Source: an uncultured Collinsella sp. (lineage in GTDB: Bacteria > Actinomycetota > Coriobacteriia > Coriobacteriales > Coriobacteriaceae). From it: a stretch of DNA of 40,602 bases. The notes beneath the pieces were generated by a model that had not been told where the DNA came from, made no database searches, and saw nothing but the letters and a program-made list of their open reading frames with translations. The stretch lies in NCBI GenBank assembly GCA_958438955.1, contig CAUBTS010000007.1, positions 1 through 40,602 on the forward strand, read 5' to 3'. This document shows, one piece after another, positions 15,500 to 23,505 of the stretch. Made by a program: the position numbers and the translations under genes. Position 1 is the stretch's first letter. Every line of letters begins with the position of its first letter.

Positions 15500-15780
15500 T
15501 GGCCGATTTCGGAGCCAACGTCCTGAGCTCCTCGGTCGCTCTTTTAGGCCTGCTTGTCATCATGGGCTTGATTTACACCATCTGGTCGCAAATCAACATG
15601 AAGAAGAAGCAGAAGTACTTCAAGGAGCTGCACACCGAGCTCAAGCCGGGTCAGGAGGTTCTTTTCGCCGGCGGTATCTACGGAACCGTCAAAGGCATCG
15701 AAGGCGAGAAGGTCCAGATCAAAGTCCGATCCGGAGCCGTCGTAGATGTTTCGCGTTACGCGATTCAGGAGATCAAGTAA
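15499..15780 (+). CDS. yajC: YajC-like membrane protein within the PTS operon
   Basis: 93 residues. One N-terminal transmembrane helix (VALLGLLVIMGLIYTIW, about residues 13-29) is followed by a basic stretch NMKKKQKYFKELH and a small beta domain (LKPGQEVLFAGGIYGTVKGIEGEKVQIKVRSGAVVDVSR), exactly the YajC layout. YajC associates with SecDF/SecYEG in E. coli. Here it sits between IIA and IIB genes rather than with secDF. A yajC-like gene is also found in the streptococcal hyaluronan/GalNAc PTS operon, so the association is known. A role in PTS complex assembly or as a duplicated translocase subunit is inference. Confidence 0.85.
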   Translation: MADFGANVLSSSVALLGLLVIMGLIYTIWSQINMKKKQKYFKELHTELKPGQEVLFAGGIYGTVKGIEGEKVQIKVRSGAVVDVSRYAIQEIK

Positions 15781-15816
15781 CTGTCGTCAGCAAATAACGA
15801 AAGGAAGCTGATCAAC

Positions 15817-16299
15817 ATGGCAGAACCCAACATTCTTCTTACCCGCATCGATAACCGACTGGTTCATGGTCAGGTTGCCACCCAGTGGAACTCCACCCTG
15901 GGCTCCAACCTCATCCTCGTCGCCAACGACGACGTGGCGTCCAACACCATGCGCCAGAACCTCATGAAGATGGCCGCTCCCGCCGGCGTCGCTACGCGTT
16001 TCTTCTCTCTGCAGAAGACCATCGACGTCATTGGCAAGGCGAGCCCGCGCCAGAAGATCTTCATCGTGGCCGAAACACCGGAAGACGTGCTTACGCTCGT
16101 CAAGGGCGGTGTGCCTATAAAGAAGGTAAACATCGGCAACATGCACATGTCGGAAGGAAAGCGCCAAGTCGCCACCTCCGTCGCAGTTAACGACGAGGAT
16201 GTCGCTGCGTTTAAAGAGCTGCAGGAATTGGGGGTGGAGTTGGAGATCAGGCGCGTTCCGAGCACGCCTGTTGAGGACACGAGCAAGCTCTTCTCGTAA
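15817..16299 (+). CDS. PTS mannose-family EIIB (GalNAc-type)
   Basis: 160 residues. EIIB accepts phosphate from EIIA on His17, seen in the active-site loop RIDNRLVHGQVATQW, and phosphorylates the sugar as it enters through IIC/IID. Other family marks are GSNLILVANDDVASN, the LVKGGVPIKKVNIGNMH strand and KELQELGVELEIRRVP. AACGAAAGGAAGC provides the ribosome site. Sugar specificity cannot be read from IIB alone; downstream AgaS, NagA and LacC favour N-acetylgalactosamine or galactosamine. A closely related but His-less copy lies at 26273. Confidence 0.9.
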   Translation: MAEPNILLTRIDNRLVHGQVATQWNSTLGSNLILVANDDVASNTMRQNLMKMAAPAGVATRFFSLQKTIDVIGKASPRQKIFIVAETPEDVLTLVKGGVPIKKVNIGNMHMSEGKRQVATSVAVNDEDVAAFKELQELGVELEIRRVPSTPVEDTSKLFS

Positions 16300-16316
16300 T
16301 CCTCGTGATCCACGTT

Positions 16317-16366
16317 GTCAGGAGTGAAACCCTGACGTTCTGTACGTGAAATCCAAAGTGCGTACA
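16317..16366 (+). other. Two intercistronic hairpins between IIB and IIC
   Basis: GTCAGG 16317-16322 pairs with CCTGAC 16331-16336, and TGTACG 16341-16346 pairs with CGTACA 16361-16366. They lie in the 90-bp gap before IIC, whose ribosome site is the strong AAAGGAGGAG at about 16377-16386. Possible processing or stability elements. Confidence 0.4.
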
Positions 16367-16389
16367 TACATTTTGAAAGGAGGAGCAAG

Positions 16390-17190
16390 ATGGAATACTC
16401 GATCATCCAGATCGCTCTGGTCTTCGTCGTCACGTTCATCGCGGCAATCGACCAGTTTGACTTCCTCGAGTCTCTCTATCAGCCCATCGTCACCGGCGCC
16501 GTCATCGGTCTTATCCTTGGCGACCTCAACACCGGTCTTCTCGTGGGTGGTACCTATCAGCTCATGACGATCGGCAACATGCCGATCGGAGGCGCTCAGC
16601 CGCCTAACGCCGTCATCGGCGGCATCATGGCAGCCATTCTCGCTATCGCCACGGGCCTCGAGCCCAACGCGGCAGTCGGTCTCGCCATTCCGTTCGCTCT
16701 GCTTGGCCAGCTCGGCGTTACCCTGGTCTTCACGCTTATGTCCCCGCTTATGTCCACGGCCGATAACATGGCTCACAACGCGGACACCAAGGGCATCGAG
16801 CGCCTGAACTACTTCGCCATGGCTCTGCTCGGCCTGATCTTCGCTGTCGTCGTCACCCTGTTCTTCATCGCTGGCGCTACCATTGGTCAGACCATCGCTT
16901 CCGCCATCCCGACTTGGCTGCAGACCGGTCTGTCCGCTGCAGGCGGCATGATGCGCTTCGTCGGCTTCGCCGTCCTGCTCAAGGTTATGATGAACCGCGA
17001 TATGTGGGGCTTCTTCCTCATGGGCTTTGGCCTCGCGCTCATCACCGTTGCCAACGATTCGCTGGCAACCCCTGCTCTGCTCATCCTCGCTCTCATCGGC
17101 TTCGGCATCGCTTTCTGGGACTTCCAGCAGCAGACCGAGCTGAAGGGTGCAGCTGTTTCTGACGGAGGTGACTTCGAAGATGGCATCTAA
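16390..17190 (+). CDS. PTS mannose-family EIIC
   Basis: 266 residues, the normal IIC length. Multi-pass membrane protein that forms the sugar path together with IID. Family signatures include the start IIQIALVFVVTFIAAIDQFD, GLILGDLNTGLLVGGTYQLM, and IGGAQPPNAVIGGIMA. Several strongly hydrophobic helices follow. The acidic C-terminus ends inside the start of the IID gene (11-bp overlap), whose ribosome site GGAGGTGA lies at 17164-17171. The overlap fixes the order and probably the stoichiometry of IIC and IID. Confidence 0.92.
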   Translation: MEYSIIQIALVFVVTFIAAIDQFDFLESLYQPIVTGAVIGLILGDLNTGLLVGGTYQLMTIGNMPIGGAQPPNAVIGGIMAAILAIATGLEPNAAVGLAIPFALLGQLGVTLVFTLMSPLMSTADNMAHNADTKGIERLNYFAMALLGLIFAVVVTLFFIAGATIGQTIASAIPTWLQTGLSAAGGMMRFVGFAVLLKVMMNRDMWGFFLMGFGLALITVANDSLATPALLILALIGFGIAFWDFQQQTELKGAAVSDGGDFEDGI

Positions 17191-18262
17191 TGAGTATGTG
17201 ATCCCGGAGCACTACGAGGATCTCACTCCTGCTCCGCAGCTCGACCAGAAGACCCTCAACAAGATGGCTTGGCGCTCCTGCTTCCTGCAGGCCTCGTTCA
17301 ACTACGAGCGTATGCAGGCCGCTGGCTGGCTCTACTCCATCATCCCCGGTCTGGAGAAGATCCACACCAACAAGAACGACCTCGCGGCTTCCATGAGCCA
17401 CAACCTGGAGTTCTTCAACACCCACCCGTTCCTCGTCACCTTTGTTATGGGCATCGTGCTTTCGCTCGAGCAGAACAAGGTTGACATCCCCACGATCCGC
17501 GCCGTCCGCGTCGCCGCAATGGGCCCGCTCGGTGGTATCGGTGACGCCCTGTTCTGGCTGACGCTCGTGCCTATCACGGCCGGCATCACCTCCAACATGG
17601 CCATCAACGGCAACGCCGCTGCGCCGATCATCTTCCTGGTGATCTTCAACGCCGTTCAGTTCGCTCTGCGCTTCTGGCTCATGAACTGGTCCTACAAGCT
17701 TGGCACCAGCGCTATTGACGCTCTGACTGCCAACATGCAGGCCTTCACGCGTGCCGCTTCCATCATGGGCGTCTTCGTCGTCGGTTGCCTGGTCGTCACC
17801 ATGGGTGGCACCCAGATCAACCTCCAGATCCCCAACGGCACCACCCGCGGCCTCTCCGCTACTACCGTGATTGTCTCCGAGAAGGAGGCCGAGAACTTCA
17901 CCGGTATGGAGGGCATCGATACCGAGACCGCTGAGGCCGGTACCATCGCCATGACCGATAAGGACGGCAACGCCCTTACCGCTTCCGATGCCGACGGCAA
18001 CGCTGTCGAGTGCGGCGTCACCGATCTGGGCAACGGCATGGAGTCCGTGACCTACGGCACCGTTACCGAGGATCCGGTCAACTTCTCTGTTGCCGACACC
18101 CTCAACACCATCGTCCCGAAGCTCGTCCCGCTTATGCTTACGCTGCTGCTTTACTACATGTTCGCTAAGCACAGCTGGACCCCGACCAAGGGCATTCTCC
18201 TGCTCTTCGTCCTTGGCATCCTGGGCGCTGGCCCGCTTGGTCTCTGGCCGAGCATCTGGTAA
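17180..18262 (+). CDS. PTS mannose-family EIID with an internal insertion
   Basis: 360 residues from ATG 17180, about 70-90 longer than typical IID proteins (270-300). The N-terminal half is classic: MAWRSCFLQASFNYERMQAAGWLY, IIPGLEKI, and MGPLGGIGDALFW. The C-terminus ends with a helix pair and LGLWPSIW. Between about residues 226 and 298 lies an extra hydrophilic segment rich in Thr, Asp, Glu and Gly (IVSEKEAENFTGMEGI ... TDKDGNALTASDADGN), with the look of a small beta domain in the loop before 'NTIVPKLVPL'. IID crosses the membrane with IIC and also contacts IIB. The insert may face the outside and touch substrate or a partner, but that is speculative. Confidence 0.9.
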   Translation: MASNEYVIPEHYEDLTPAPQLDQKTLNKMAWRSCFLQASFNYERMQAAGWLYSIIPGLEKIHTNKNDLAASMSHNLEFFNTHPFLVTFVMGIVLSLEQNKVDIPTIRAVRVAAMGPLGGIGDALFWLTLVPITAGITSNMAINGNAAAPIIFLVIFNAVQFALRFWLMNWSYKLGTSAIDALTANMQAFTRAASIMGVFVVGCLVVTMGGTQINLQIPNGTTRGLSATTVIVSEKEAENFTGMEGIDTETAEAGTIAMTDKDGNALTASDADGNAVECGVTDLGNGMESVTYGTVTEDPVNFSVADTLNTIVPKLVPLMLTLLLYYMFAKHSWTPTKGILLLFVLGILGAGPLGLWPSIW

Positions 18263-18275
18263 GGCTCTAGCTTGA

Positions 18276-18366
18276 GGGGTGTGTCCCTACGCGGCTCACA
18301 CCCCGACCCCTTAAGCCATGTGTATGTTAAAAGCCGCGCGCTCTTTCGAGCACGCGGCTTTTGTTT
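18276..18366 (+). terminator. Tandem hairpins ending the PTS operon
   Basis: A first stem GGGGTGTG 18276-18283/CACACCCC 18297-18304 is followed by a strong terminator: AAGCCGCGCGCTC and its near complement around TTTC (18330-18361), then TTTTGTTTTC. Confidence 0.85.
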
Positions 18367-18368
18367 TC

Positions 18369-18398
18369 TTGATGATTCGGGTGTTGCAGACTGATAAT
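18369..18398 (+). promoter_or_regulatory. Predicted promoter of the GntR gene
   Basis: TTGATG 18369-18374 and GATAAT 18393-18398 with 18-bp spacing, right after the PTS terminator and 49 bp before the GntR start. No dre-like site overlaps it, so autoregulation is not evident. Confidence 0.5.
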
Positions 18399-18447
18399 GC
18401 TTAACACCTTAGGTAGTTAGCCGAATTCGAGCAAAAGGGAGGATAGG

Positions 18448-19179
18448 ATGGCGATCGGAGCGCGTAAGCAACCGCTGTACGATCAGCTGGTCGATATTCT
18501 GACCGAAAAGATTGACCATGAATATCGCGCCGGTGACATGATTCCTTCCGAGCGCGAACTTTCGGAGCGCTATGGTCTCTCGCGCACTACGGTACGCCTG
18601 GCTCTGCAGGAACTGGAGCGTTTAGGACTGGTGGTTCGGCAGCACGGTCGCGGTACCTTTGTGACCGACCGTTCGGCAAAGGCAACCAATCTTATGCAGT
18701 CCTACAGCTTTACCGAGCAGATGCGCGCGATGGGTCGCGACCCCGAGACCACGATTCTCGAGTTTTGCGAGATGGAGGCCGATAAGAATCTGACCGAGCA
18801 TATGGGATTGCGTATCGGTGATCGCATTTTTAAGCTCAAGCGCCTTCGTTCTGCCGACAACATGCCCATGATGGTCGAACGCAGCTATCTACCGGTTCGT
18901 CAATTTCTGTCCCTAAAGCGACCGCTGCTGGAGCGTAAGCCGCTTTACGATGTGATTGAGCAAGACTTTCAGCAAAAGATACGCGTGGCCGAAGAGGAGT
19001 TCTATGCGAGCATAGCCCGTCCCACCGACGCCCACCTTTTGGGAATTGTCGAGGGCTCGCCTGTGCTCGATTTGGTCAGGACTACGTATAACGAGTCAAA
19101 CGAGGTTGTGGAGTATACACTCTCGGTTGCTCGTGCCGATCAGTTTAAATACAAGGTTTACCACCAGCGTAGCAACTAG
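18448..19179 (+). CDS. GntR/HutC-family regulator with UTRA domain
   Basis: 243 residues. N-terminal winged HTH (KQPLYDQLVDILTEKIDHEY, then PSERELSERYGLSRTTVRLA, then LGLVVRQHGRGTFV) and C-terminal UTRA effector domain (SFTEQMRAMGRDPETTILEF .. DRIFKLKRLRSADNMPMMVE). This is the architecture of NagR/YvoA and DasR, which bind glucosamine-6-P or GlcNAc-6-P. Position between the PTS operon and agaS, together with TGGT-4-ACCA sites in front of both, makes it the probable local repressor. The effector could be GalN-6-P or GalNAc-6-P here (inference). GGGAGGATAGG precedes the ATG. Confidence 0.87.
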   Translation: MAIGARKQPLYDQLVDILTEKIDHEYRAGDMIPSERELSERYGLSRTTVRLALQELERLGLVVRQHGRGTFVTDRSAKATNLMQSYSFTEQMRAMGRDPETTILEFCEMEADKNLTEHMGLRIGDRIFKLKRLRSADNMPMMVERSYLPVRQFLSLKRPLLERKPLYDVIEQDFQQKIRVAEEEFYASIARPTDAHLLGIVEGSPVLDLVRTTYNESNEVVEYTLSVARADQFKYKVYHQRSN

Positions 19180-19217
19180 TGTCCGCATCGTTTCCATATG
19201 ATGATTCTTTGCATTTA

Positions 19218-19254
19218 ACTGGTTACTACCAGATAACCAACCGAAGTGTATAAT
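19218..19254 (+). promoter_or_regulatory. DasR/NagR-like operator and promoter of agaS
   Basis: CTGGT-TACT-ACCAG at 19219-19232 is a clean inverted repeat. The -10 box TATAAT is at 19249-19254, so the operator covers the -35 area, a good place for repression. The same site stands at 14926 before the PTS operon. Confidence 0.65.
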
Positions 19255-19293
19255 TGCACGTCAGAGGATTACTTCTAGAGAGAGGTATTAGAA

Positions 19294-20460
19294 ATGTTCG
19301 AGAAGAGTGTCGAGGAGCTCACCGAGCTCGGCGCCCAGATCACCACGGCCGAGATTGCTCAGCAGCCCGAGCTTTGGCGTGATACGCTCAACATCTATCG
19401 CGAGAACAAGGAGGCCATCGAGGCCTTCCTGGCCGAGGCTCGCGCTATGGGCGAGGGTCGTCTGTCCGTTGTCTTCACCGGTGCCGGTACGTCCGACTAC
19501 GTTGGCGATACCTGCGCCCCGTACCTGCGTCACGCTGGCAACACTGATCTCTACGACTTTAAGCCCATCGCCACGACCGACATCGTGAGCGCTCCGCGCG
19601 ACTTCCTGCGCGCCGAGGATCCCACGCTCGTGGTTTCCTTTGCCCGCTCTGGCAACAGCCCCGAGAGCCTTGCCGCCGTTGCCGTTGCCAAGGAGCTCGT
19701 CCACAACGTCAAGTTCCTCAACATCACCTGCGCTCCCGAGGGCAAGCTCGCCGTCGAGTCTGCCGATGATCCCAATGCGCTGACGCTGCTCATTCCGCGC
19801 GCCAACGACAAGGGCTTCGCCATGACCGGTTCTTATTCCTGCATGACCCTGCTCTCCACCCTTATTTTCGACACTGCCTCTGACGAGCAGAAGGCCGAGT
19901 GGGTCGAGACCATCGCCAAGATGGGCGAGGAGGTTATCGCTCGCGAGTCCGAGGTCGCCGATTACCTCGCTGGCGACTTCAACCGCGTGACCTACCTGGG
20001 CTCCGGCTCCTTTGGCGGCCTTGCTCAGGAGAGCCAGCTTAAGATTCTCGAGCTTGCTCACGGCCTGGTTGCCACTTCTTACGACACTTCCATGGGCTAT
20101 CGTCACGGGCCCAAGTCCTTCGTCGACGATAAGACGCTCGTCTTTGTGTTCGTCAACAACGACGCCTACACCCGTCAGTACGACATCGACATCCTCAACG
20201 AGATCGGTGGCGACAAGATCGCTCAGCACACCGTCGCCGTTCAGCAGGAAGGTGCCACCGTCTATGAGGGTGAGTCCTTCACCTTTAAGGGCTACGAGGC
20301 ACTTCCCGAGGGTTACCTTGCTCTGCCGTTCGTGATGTTTGCCCAGGCCATCAGCCTGCTCAACTCCGTGCGCGTGGACAACACGCCCGATACGCCGAGC
20401 CCCACCGGCACGGTCAACCGCGTTGTTAAGGGCGTGACGATTCACCCCTTCACCGCTTAA
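19294..20460 (+). CDS. agaS: AgaS-type SIS-domain sugar isomerase (galactosamine-6-phosphate deaminase/isomerase)
   Basis: 388 residues, the AgaS length. Two SIS sugar-phosphate-binding halves are visible: first VFTGAGTSDYVGDT ... TTDIVSAPRDFL ... LVVSFARSGNSPESLAAV, second VTYLGSGSFGGLAQESQLKILEL ... TSMGYRHGPKSF. The FARSGNSPES and RHGPKSF motifs are family hallmarks. AgaS converts galactosamine-6-phosphate to tagatose-6-phosphate plus ammonia. GlmS-like isomerases are the alternative, but there is no glutaminase domain and the flanking sequence fits AgaS better. Next to NagA and with LacC downstream it forms a GalNAc-6-P route. AGAGAGG precedes the ATG; a terminator follows. Confidence 0.88.
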   Translation: MFEKSVEELTELGAQITTAEIAQQPELWRDTLNIYRENKEAIEAFLAEARAMGEGRLSVVFTGAGTSDYVGDTCAPYLRHAGNTDLYDFKPIATTDIVSAPRDFLRAEDPTLVVSFARSGNSPESLAAVAVAKELVHNVKFLNITCAPEGKLAVESADDPNALTLLIPRANDKGFAMTGSYSCMTLLSTLIFDTASDEQKAEWVETIAKMGEEVIARESEVADYLAGDFNRVTYLGSGSFGGLAQESQLKILELAHGLVATSYDTSMGYRHGPKSFVDDKTLVFVFVNNDAYTRQYDIDILNEIGGDKIAQHTVAVQQEGATVYEGESFTFKGYEALPEGYLALPFVMFAQAISLLNSVRVDNTPDTPSPTGTVNRVVKGVTIHPFTA

Positions 20461-20478
20461 TCGCGTCCCCCTGTAAGG

Positions 20479-20520
20479 GCGCCCGTCCGCTCATAACGGC
20501 GGGCGGGCGCTTTTTGTTTT
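20479..20520 (+). terminator. Rho-independent terminator after agaS
   Basis: GCGCCCGTCCGC 20479-20490 pairs with 20499-20510 (12 bp, one G-U) around an 8-nt loop, followed by TTTTTGTTTT. Confidence 0.9.
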
Positions 20521-20577
20521 ACGTGTGCTGGGTATAAGCATCACCACAGTCAACTGCTTTAGAAGCAAGGAGTGCAT

Positions 20578-21747
20578 ATGAGCACGTACGCAATTAAGGC
20601 TGACAAGTTCTTCTTGCCGGCAGGCCCGCAACTGGGCGGCTATCTTATGGTCGAGGATGGCGTCTTTGGCGCCTGGCAGGCCGACGAGCCCTCTTGCGAG
20701 ATTAAGGACTACACGGGATCGTGGATCGCGCCGGGTATGGTCGATACTCACATCCATGGCTTCTACAACCACTCAACTACCGATAACGATCCCGAGGGCA
20801 TCGATATCAGCTCGACCGAGCTCGCCCGTCGCGGTACCACCAGCTGGCTGCCCACGACGTTCACTGATGGCGTCGAGCAGATCAAGGACGCCTGCGCCGC
20901 TATCGCCCAGGCGGACGAGGGTCGCGGCCCCGACTTCTGCGGTGCTCGCATTCAGGGCATCTACCTGGAGGGCCCTTTCTTTACCATGAAGCATGTGGGC
21001 GCGCAGAACCCCGCTTACCTGATCGATCCCTCCGAGGAGGTCTTCGACCAGTGGCAGGAGGCTGCGGGTGGTCGCATCGTTAAGAGCGCCATGGCGGCCG
21101 AGCGCGACGGTGCCGCTGCTTATGCGGCTGCTCTGAACGCCAAGGGCGTCGTGACCAGCATCGGTCACTCCGACGCCACCTACGATGAGTGCATCGCCGC
21201 CATCAACGCCGGTGCCAGCTGCTTTACGCATACCTATAACGGCCAGCGCGGGCTGCATCACCGTGAGCCCGGTGTCGTGGGTGCTGCCATGTCCACGCCC
21301 GAGACCTACGCCGAGATCATCTGTGATGGCAAACACGTAAACCCCGCTGCCATCAAGGCGCTGCTGCAGGCAAAGGGCTGGCAGCATACGGTGCTCATCA
21401 CCGACTGCCTTGGCTGCGGCGGCATGCCCGAGGGCAGCTACACCAGTGGCGGCATGGACGTCATCATGAAGGACAACCTGTGCTGGCTCGCCGACGGCAA
21501 GAGCATTGCCGGCTCGGTGCTCACGCTTGCCCAGGGCGTCAAGAATATCGTCGACTGGGGCATCGCCAGCGCCGATATCGCCATTCGCATGGCAACCGAG
21601 GTGCCGGCACGCTCCGCGCACATCGAGGATAAGTGCGGCAGCATCATGCCGGGTCGCGACGCCGACTTTGTCGTGTTCGACCATGAGCTCACCCTCGTCG
21701 AGACGTATGTTGGCGGCCAGAGCGTCGGCAACGCCTTTACCGAGTAA
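20578..21747 (+). CDS. nagA: N-acetylhexosamine-6-phosphate deacetylase
   Basis: 389 residues from ATG 20578, with AAGGAG at 20567-20572; an in-frame GTG at 20572 is less likely. The enzyme removes acetate from GlcNAc-6-P or GalNAc-6-P. Amidohydrolase motifs are present: metal-binding His58 and His60 (DTHIHG), the E of YLEGPFF, IGHSDATYDE, HTYNGQRGLHHREPGVVGA, and the catalytic Asp in ITDCLGCGG. The usual 'TDAM' is TDCL here, a mild variant. In this locus it probably acts as AgaA, supplying GalN-6-P to AgaS. The 3' end (from about 21613) is duplicated as a fragment at 24475-24606. Confidence 0.9.
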   Translation: MSTYAIKADKFFLPAGPQLGGYLMVEDGVFGAWQADEPSCEIKDYTGSWIAPGMVDTHIHGFYNHSTTDNDPEGIDISSTELARRGTTSWLPTTFTDGVEQIKDACAAIAQADEGRGPDFCGARIQGIYLEGPFFTMKHVGAQNPAYLIDPSEEVFDQWQEAAGGRIVKSAMAAERDGAAAYAAALNAKGVVTSIGHSDATYDECIAAINAGASCFTHTYNGQRGLHHREPGVVGAAMSTPETYAEIICDGKHVNPAAIKALLQAKGWQHTVLITDCLGCGGMPEGSYTSGGMDVIMKDNLCWLADGKSIAGSVLTLAQGVKNIVDWGIASADIAIRMATEVPARSAHIEDKCGSIMPGRDADFVVFDHELTLVETYVGGQSVGNAFTE

Positions 21748-21759
21748 CGATAGAAAAAG

Positions 21760-21791
21760 ACGGCGGGCCCGAATCTGCTCGGACCCGCCGT
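21760..21791 (-). terminator. Terminator between convergent nagA and flavodoxin genes
   Basis: ACGGCGGGCCCGA 21760-21772 pairs with TCGGACCCGCCGT 21779-21791, with one mismatch. Read on the - strand, CTTTTTCTA follows, so it terminates the flavodoxin gene; it may also serve nagA. Confidence 0.8.
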
Positions 21792-21822
21792 ATGGGTTAA
21801 ACGCTCAAAAGCACCTTCACAG

Positions 21823-22407
21823 TTACAGTTTGTTGGCGATCTTCTTTGCCGTGCGCTTAACGCCGGCCACCAGGCCTCCTGCAGGATGCTCCTTCTCGTA
21901 GGCTAGACGCTTCTCGCGCTTGGCATACTCTTCGACGATGATGTCGCCGTACTCGTCTTCGATCTTGTCGAAGAAGTCGACGGCGCCCTTAATTTCCTCA
22001 GCGGTCGGGTGTCCCTTTTGGACACCGCCGGTGAGTTTGAACGGCCCCCACGTATCAAAGCCGGGGCAGCCGTAGACACCCATAAAGATGGCCTGCCTCA
22101 TGCGGCAGATGCCATCGATATCCTTGCCGTACCACTTGTTTTTGCCACCGTAGGTCATAAGGCCAAACACCTTGTCCTGCGGCTGCAACACGTTCGTGAG
22201 CACGCGTGCCATGTCCTTGTCGATCTCGGAGTAATAGATGCCCGTGGCGACACCGATCAGATGGTATTCGTGCAGGTTGGGATACTCGTTTTTACCGAGC
22301 GCCTTGACGTCTAGGGTATCGACCTCGGGGTGTGCCTCGACGATGGCGTCCACGAGCTTTTTCGTGTTGCCGTGGTGGCGTGAGGCGTAGAGGATGATGG
22401 TTCGCAT
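21823..22407 (-). CDS. Flavodoxin-like protein
   Basis: 194 residues. The start at 22407 (MRTIILYASRHHGNTKKLVDAI) gives the standard flavodoxin N-terminus, where S-x-H-x-G-N-T is the FMN phosphate loop; a longer upstream reading has no family similarity. FMN-binding flavodoxin domain at about 1-150 (second loop LMTYGGKNKWYG), followed by a charged C-terminal helix (EEYAKREKRLAYEKE) and a basic end. Small flavodoxins carry single electrons in the cytoplasm for anaerobic enzymes; the partner is unknown. AAAGG lies 9 bases before the ATG. It lies opposite to, and apparently outside, the sugar operon. Confidence 0.82.
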   Translation of the reverse strand: MRTIILYASRHHGNTKKLVDAIVEAHPEVDTLDVKALGKNEYPNLHEYHLIGVATGIYYSEIDKDMARVLTNVLQPQDKVFGLMTYGGKNKWYGKDIDGICRMRQAIFMGVYGCPGFDTWGPFKLTGGVQKGHPTAEEIKGAVDFFDKIEDEYGDIIVEEYAKREKRLAYEKEHPAGGLVAGVKRTAKKIANKL

Positions 22408-22564
22408 AAGAAGGCCTTTCAGCTGTAATTGCATCAATGTCTGTATGGTACCCCGTTGCATGGCTGGGAAACCGGACGCATCGATGAACGTGCGGGTTTG
22501 TCCTTTGGTCAGGGCCGAGACGGGTTCTTGCGAGCAAAAAAGCAGTTGTTCGAAAGGATGGACA

Positions 22565-23446
22565 ATGGAATACGCTCTCTCCAACGATTCGATTTCTATT
22601 AAGGTGTCCACGGCCGGTGGCTCGTTTACCTCGATTGAGGCTGACGGTCGTGAGTATTTGTGGCAGGGTGATCCCGCCGTGTGGTCTGGTCAGGCGCCGG
22701 TCTGCTTTCCGATTTGCGGAGGCTTGCGCGACAACAATGCCATGACGTTTGCCGGGCATCACGTGAAGCTCGCTCGCCACGGGTTTGCGCGCAAGCAAGA
22801 GTGGAAACTGTTGAGCCAAAGCGCAAACGAGCTGGCGATGTGCCTGGCATCCGAGGATAACGCCGCGTTGCTGAGCGATTATCCGTACCCGTTTAAGCTT
22901 GTCGCCCGCTATGCGCTCGAGGACGCCGCCGTGCGTGTCGCCTACGAGGTGACCAACGAAGGCACCGAGGACATGCCGTTCTTTATTGGTGGTCATCCCG
23001 GCTTTAGGTGCCCACTCGATGAGGGCGAGGTCTATACGGACTACGAGCTGCGCTTTGAGAAGGACGAGGCTGCGGAGCTCTGCACCGCCGTACCCTCGAC
23101 CGGATTGATTGATGTGACTAATCGTTCAAAGAACCCCATGGTGGGAAAGACGCTGCCTCTGTCGCACGAGCTCTTCGATTTTGCGGAGACCATCTTTGAC
23201 GTACTCGAGAGCCGCCAGGTCACGCTTTCCAAGAAGGGCGAGGACAAGGGTGTTCGCCTGAGCTTTGAGGGCTTCCCGTATCTCATTGTGTGGAGTAAGC
23301 CCGAGGGCGATTTTGTGGCAGTTGAGCCCTGGGGCGGCCTTTCGACCTGCTCCGATGAGGACGACGTGCTTGAGCATAAGCGCGGCTGCCTTGTCGCCAA
23401 GCCCAAGGAGACCGTCGTTCGCTCGTTCACGATTGAGATTCTGTAA
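22565..23446 (+). CDS. LacX-like aldose 1-epimerase family protein
   Basis: 293 residues from ATG 22565 (AAAGGATG upstream). The fold family is galactose mutarotase-like: ADGREYLWQGDPAVWSGQAPVCFPICGGLRDN, HGFARKQEW (conserved His), PFFIGGHPGFRCPL (second conserved His) and FVAVEPWGGLS (catalytic-type Glu). It is the LacX/YeaD-like branch rather than classical GalM; lacX accompanies lacABCDFEG in Lactococcus. It probably interconverts anomers of a sugar or sugar phosphate, matching the LacC gene 59 bp downstream. It differs clearly from the true GalM at 27082. Confidence 0.82.
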   Translation: MEYALSNDSISIKVSTAGGSFTSIEADGREYLWQGDPAVWSGQAPVCFPICGGLRDNNAMTFAGHHVKLARHGFARKQEWKLLSQSANELAMCLASEDNAALLSDYPYPFKLVARYALEDAAVRVAYEVTNEGTEDMPFFIGGHPGFRCPLDEGEVYTDYELRFEKDEAAELCTAVPSTGLIDVTNRSKNPMVGKTLPLSHELFDFAETIFDVLESRQVTLSKKGEDKGVRLSFEGFPYLIVWSKPEGDFVAVEPWGGLSTCSDEDDVLEHKRGCLVAKPKETVVRSFTIEIL

Positions 23447-23505
23447 TTCCGTTTTGCTGACTCGTATCGCGAGGCACAAGGAGCCTGCGAGATAAGGAGC
23501 TAAAA

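Noticed and set aside
15499..15780. secDF-linked yajC locus
   Set aside because: No secD, secF, tgt or ruvB genes are adjacent; both neighbours are PTS genes.
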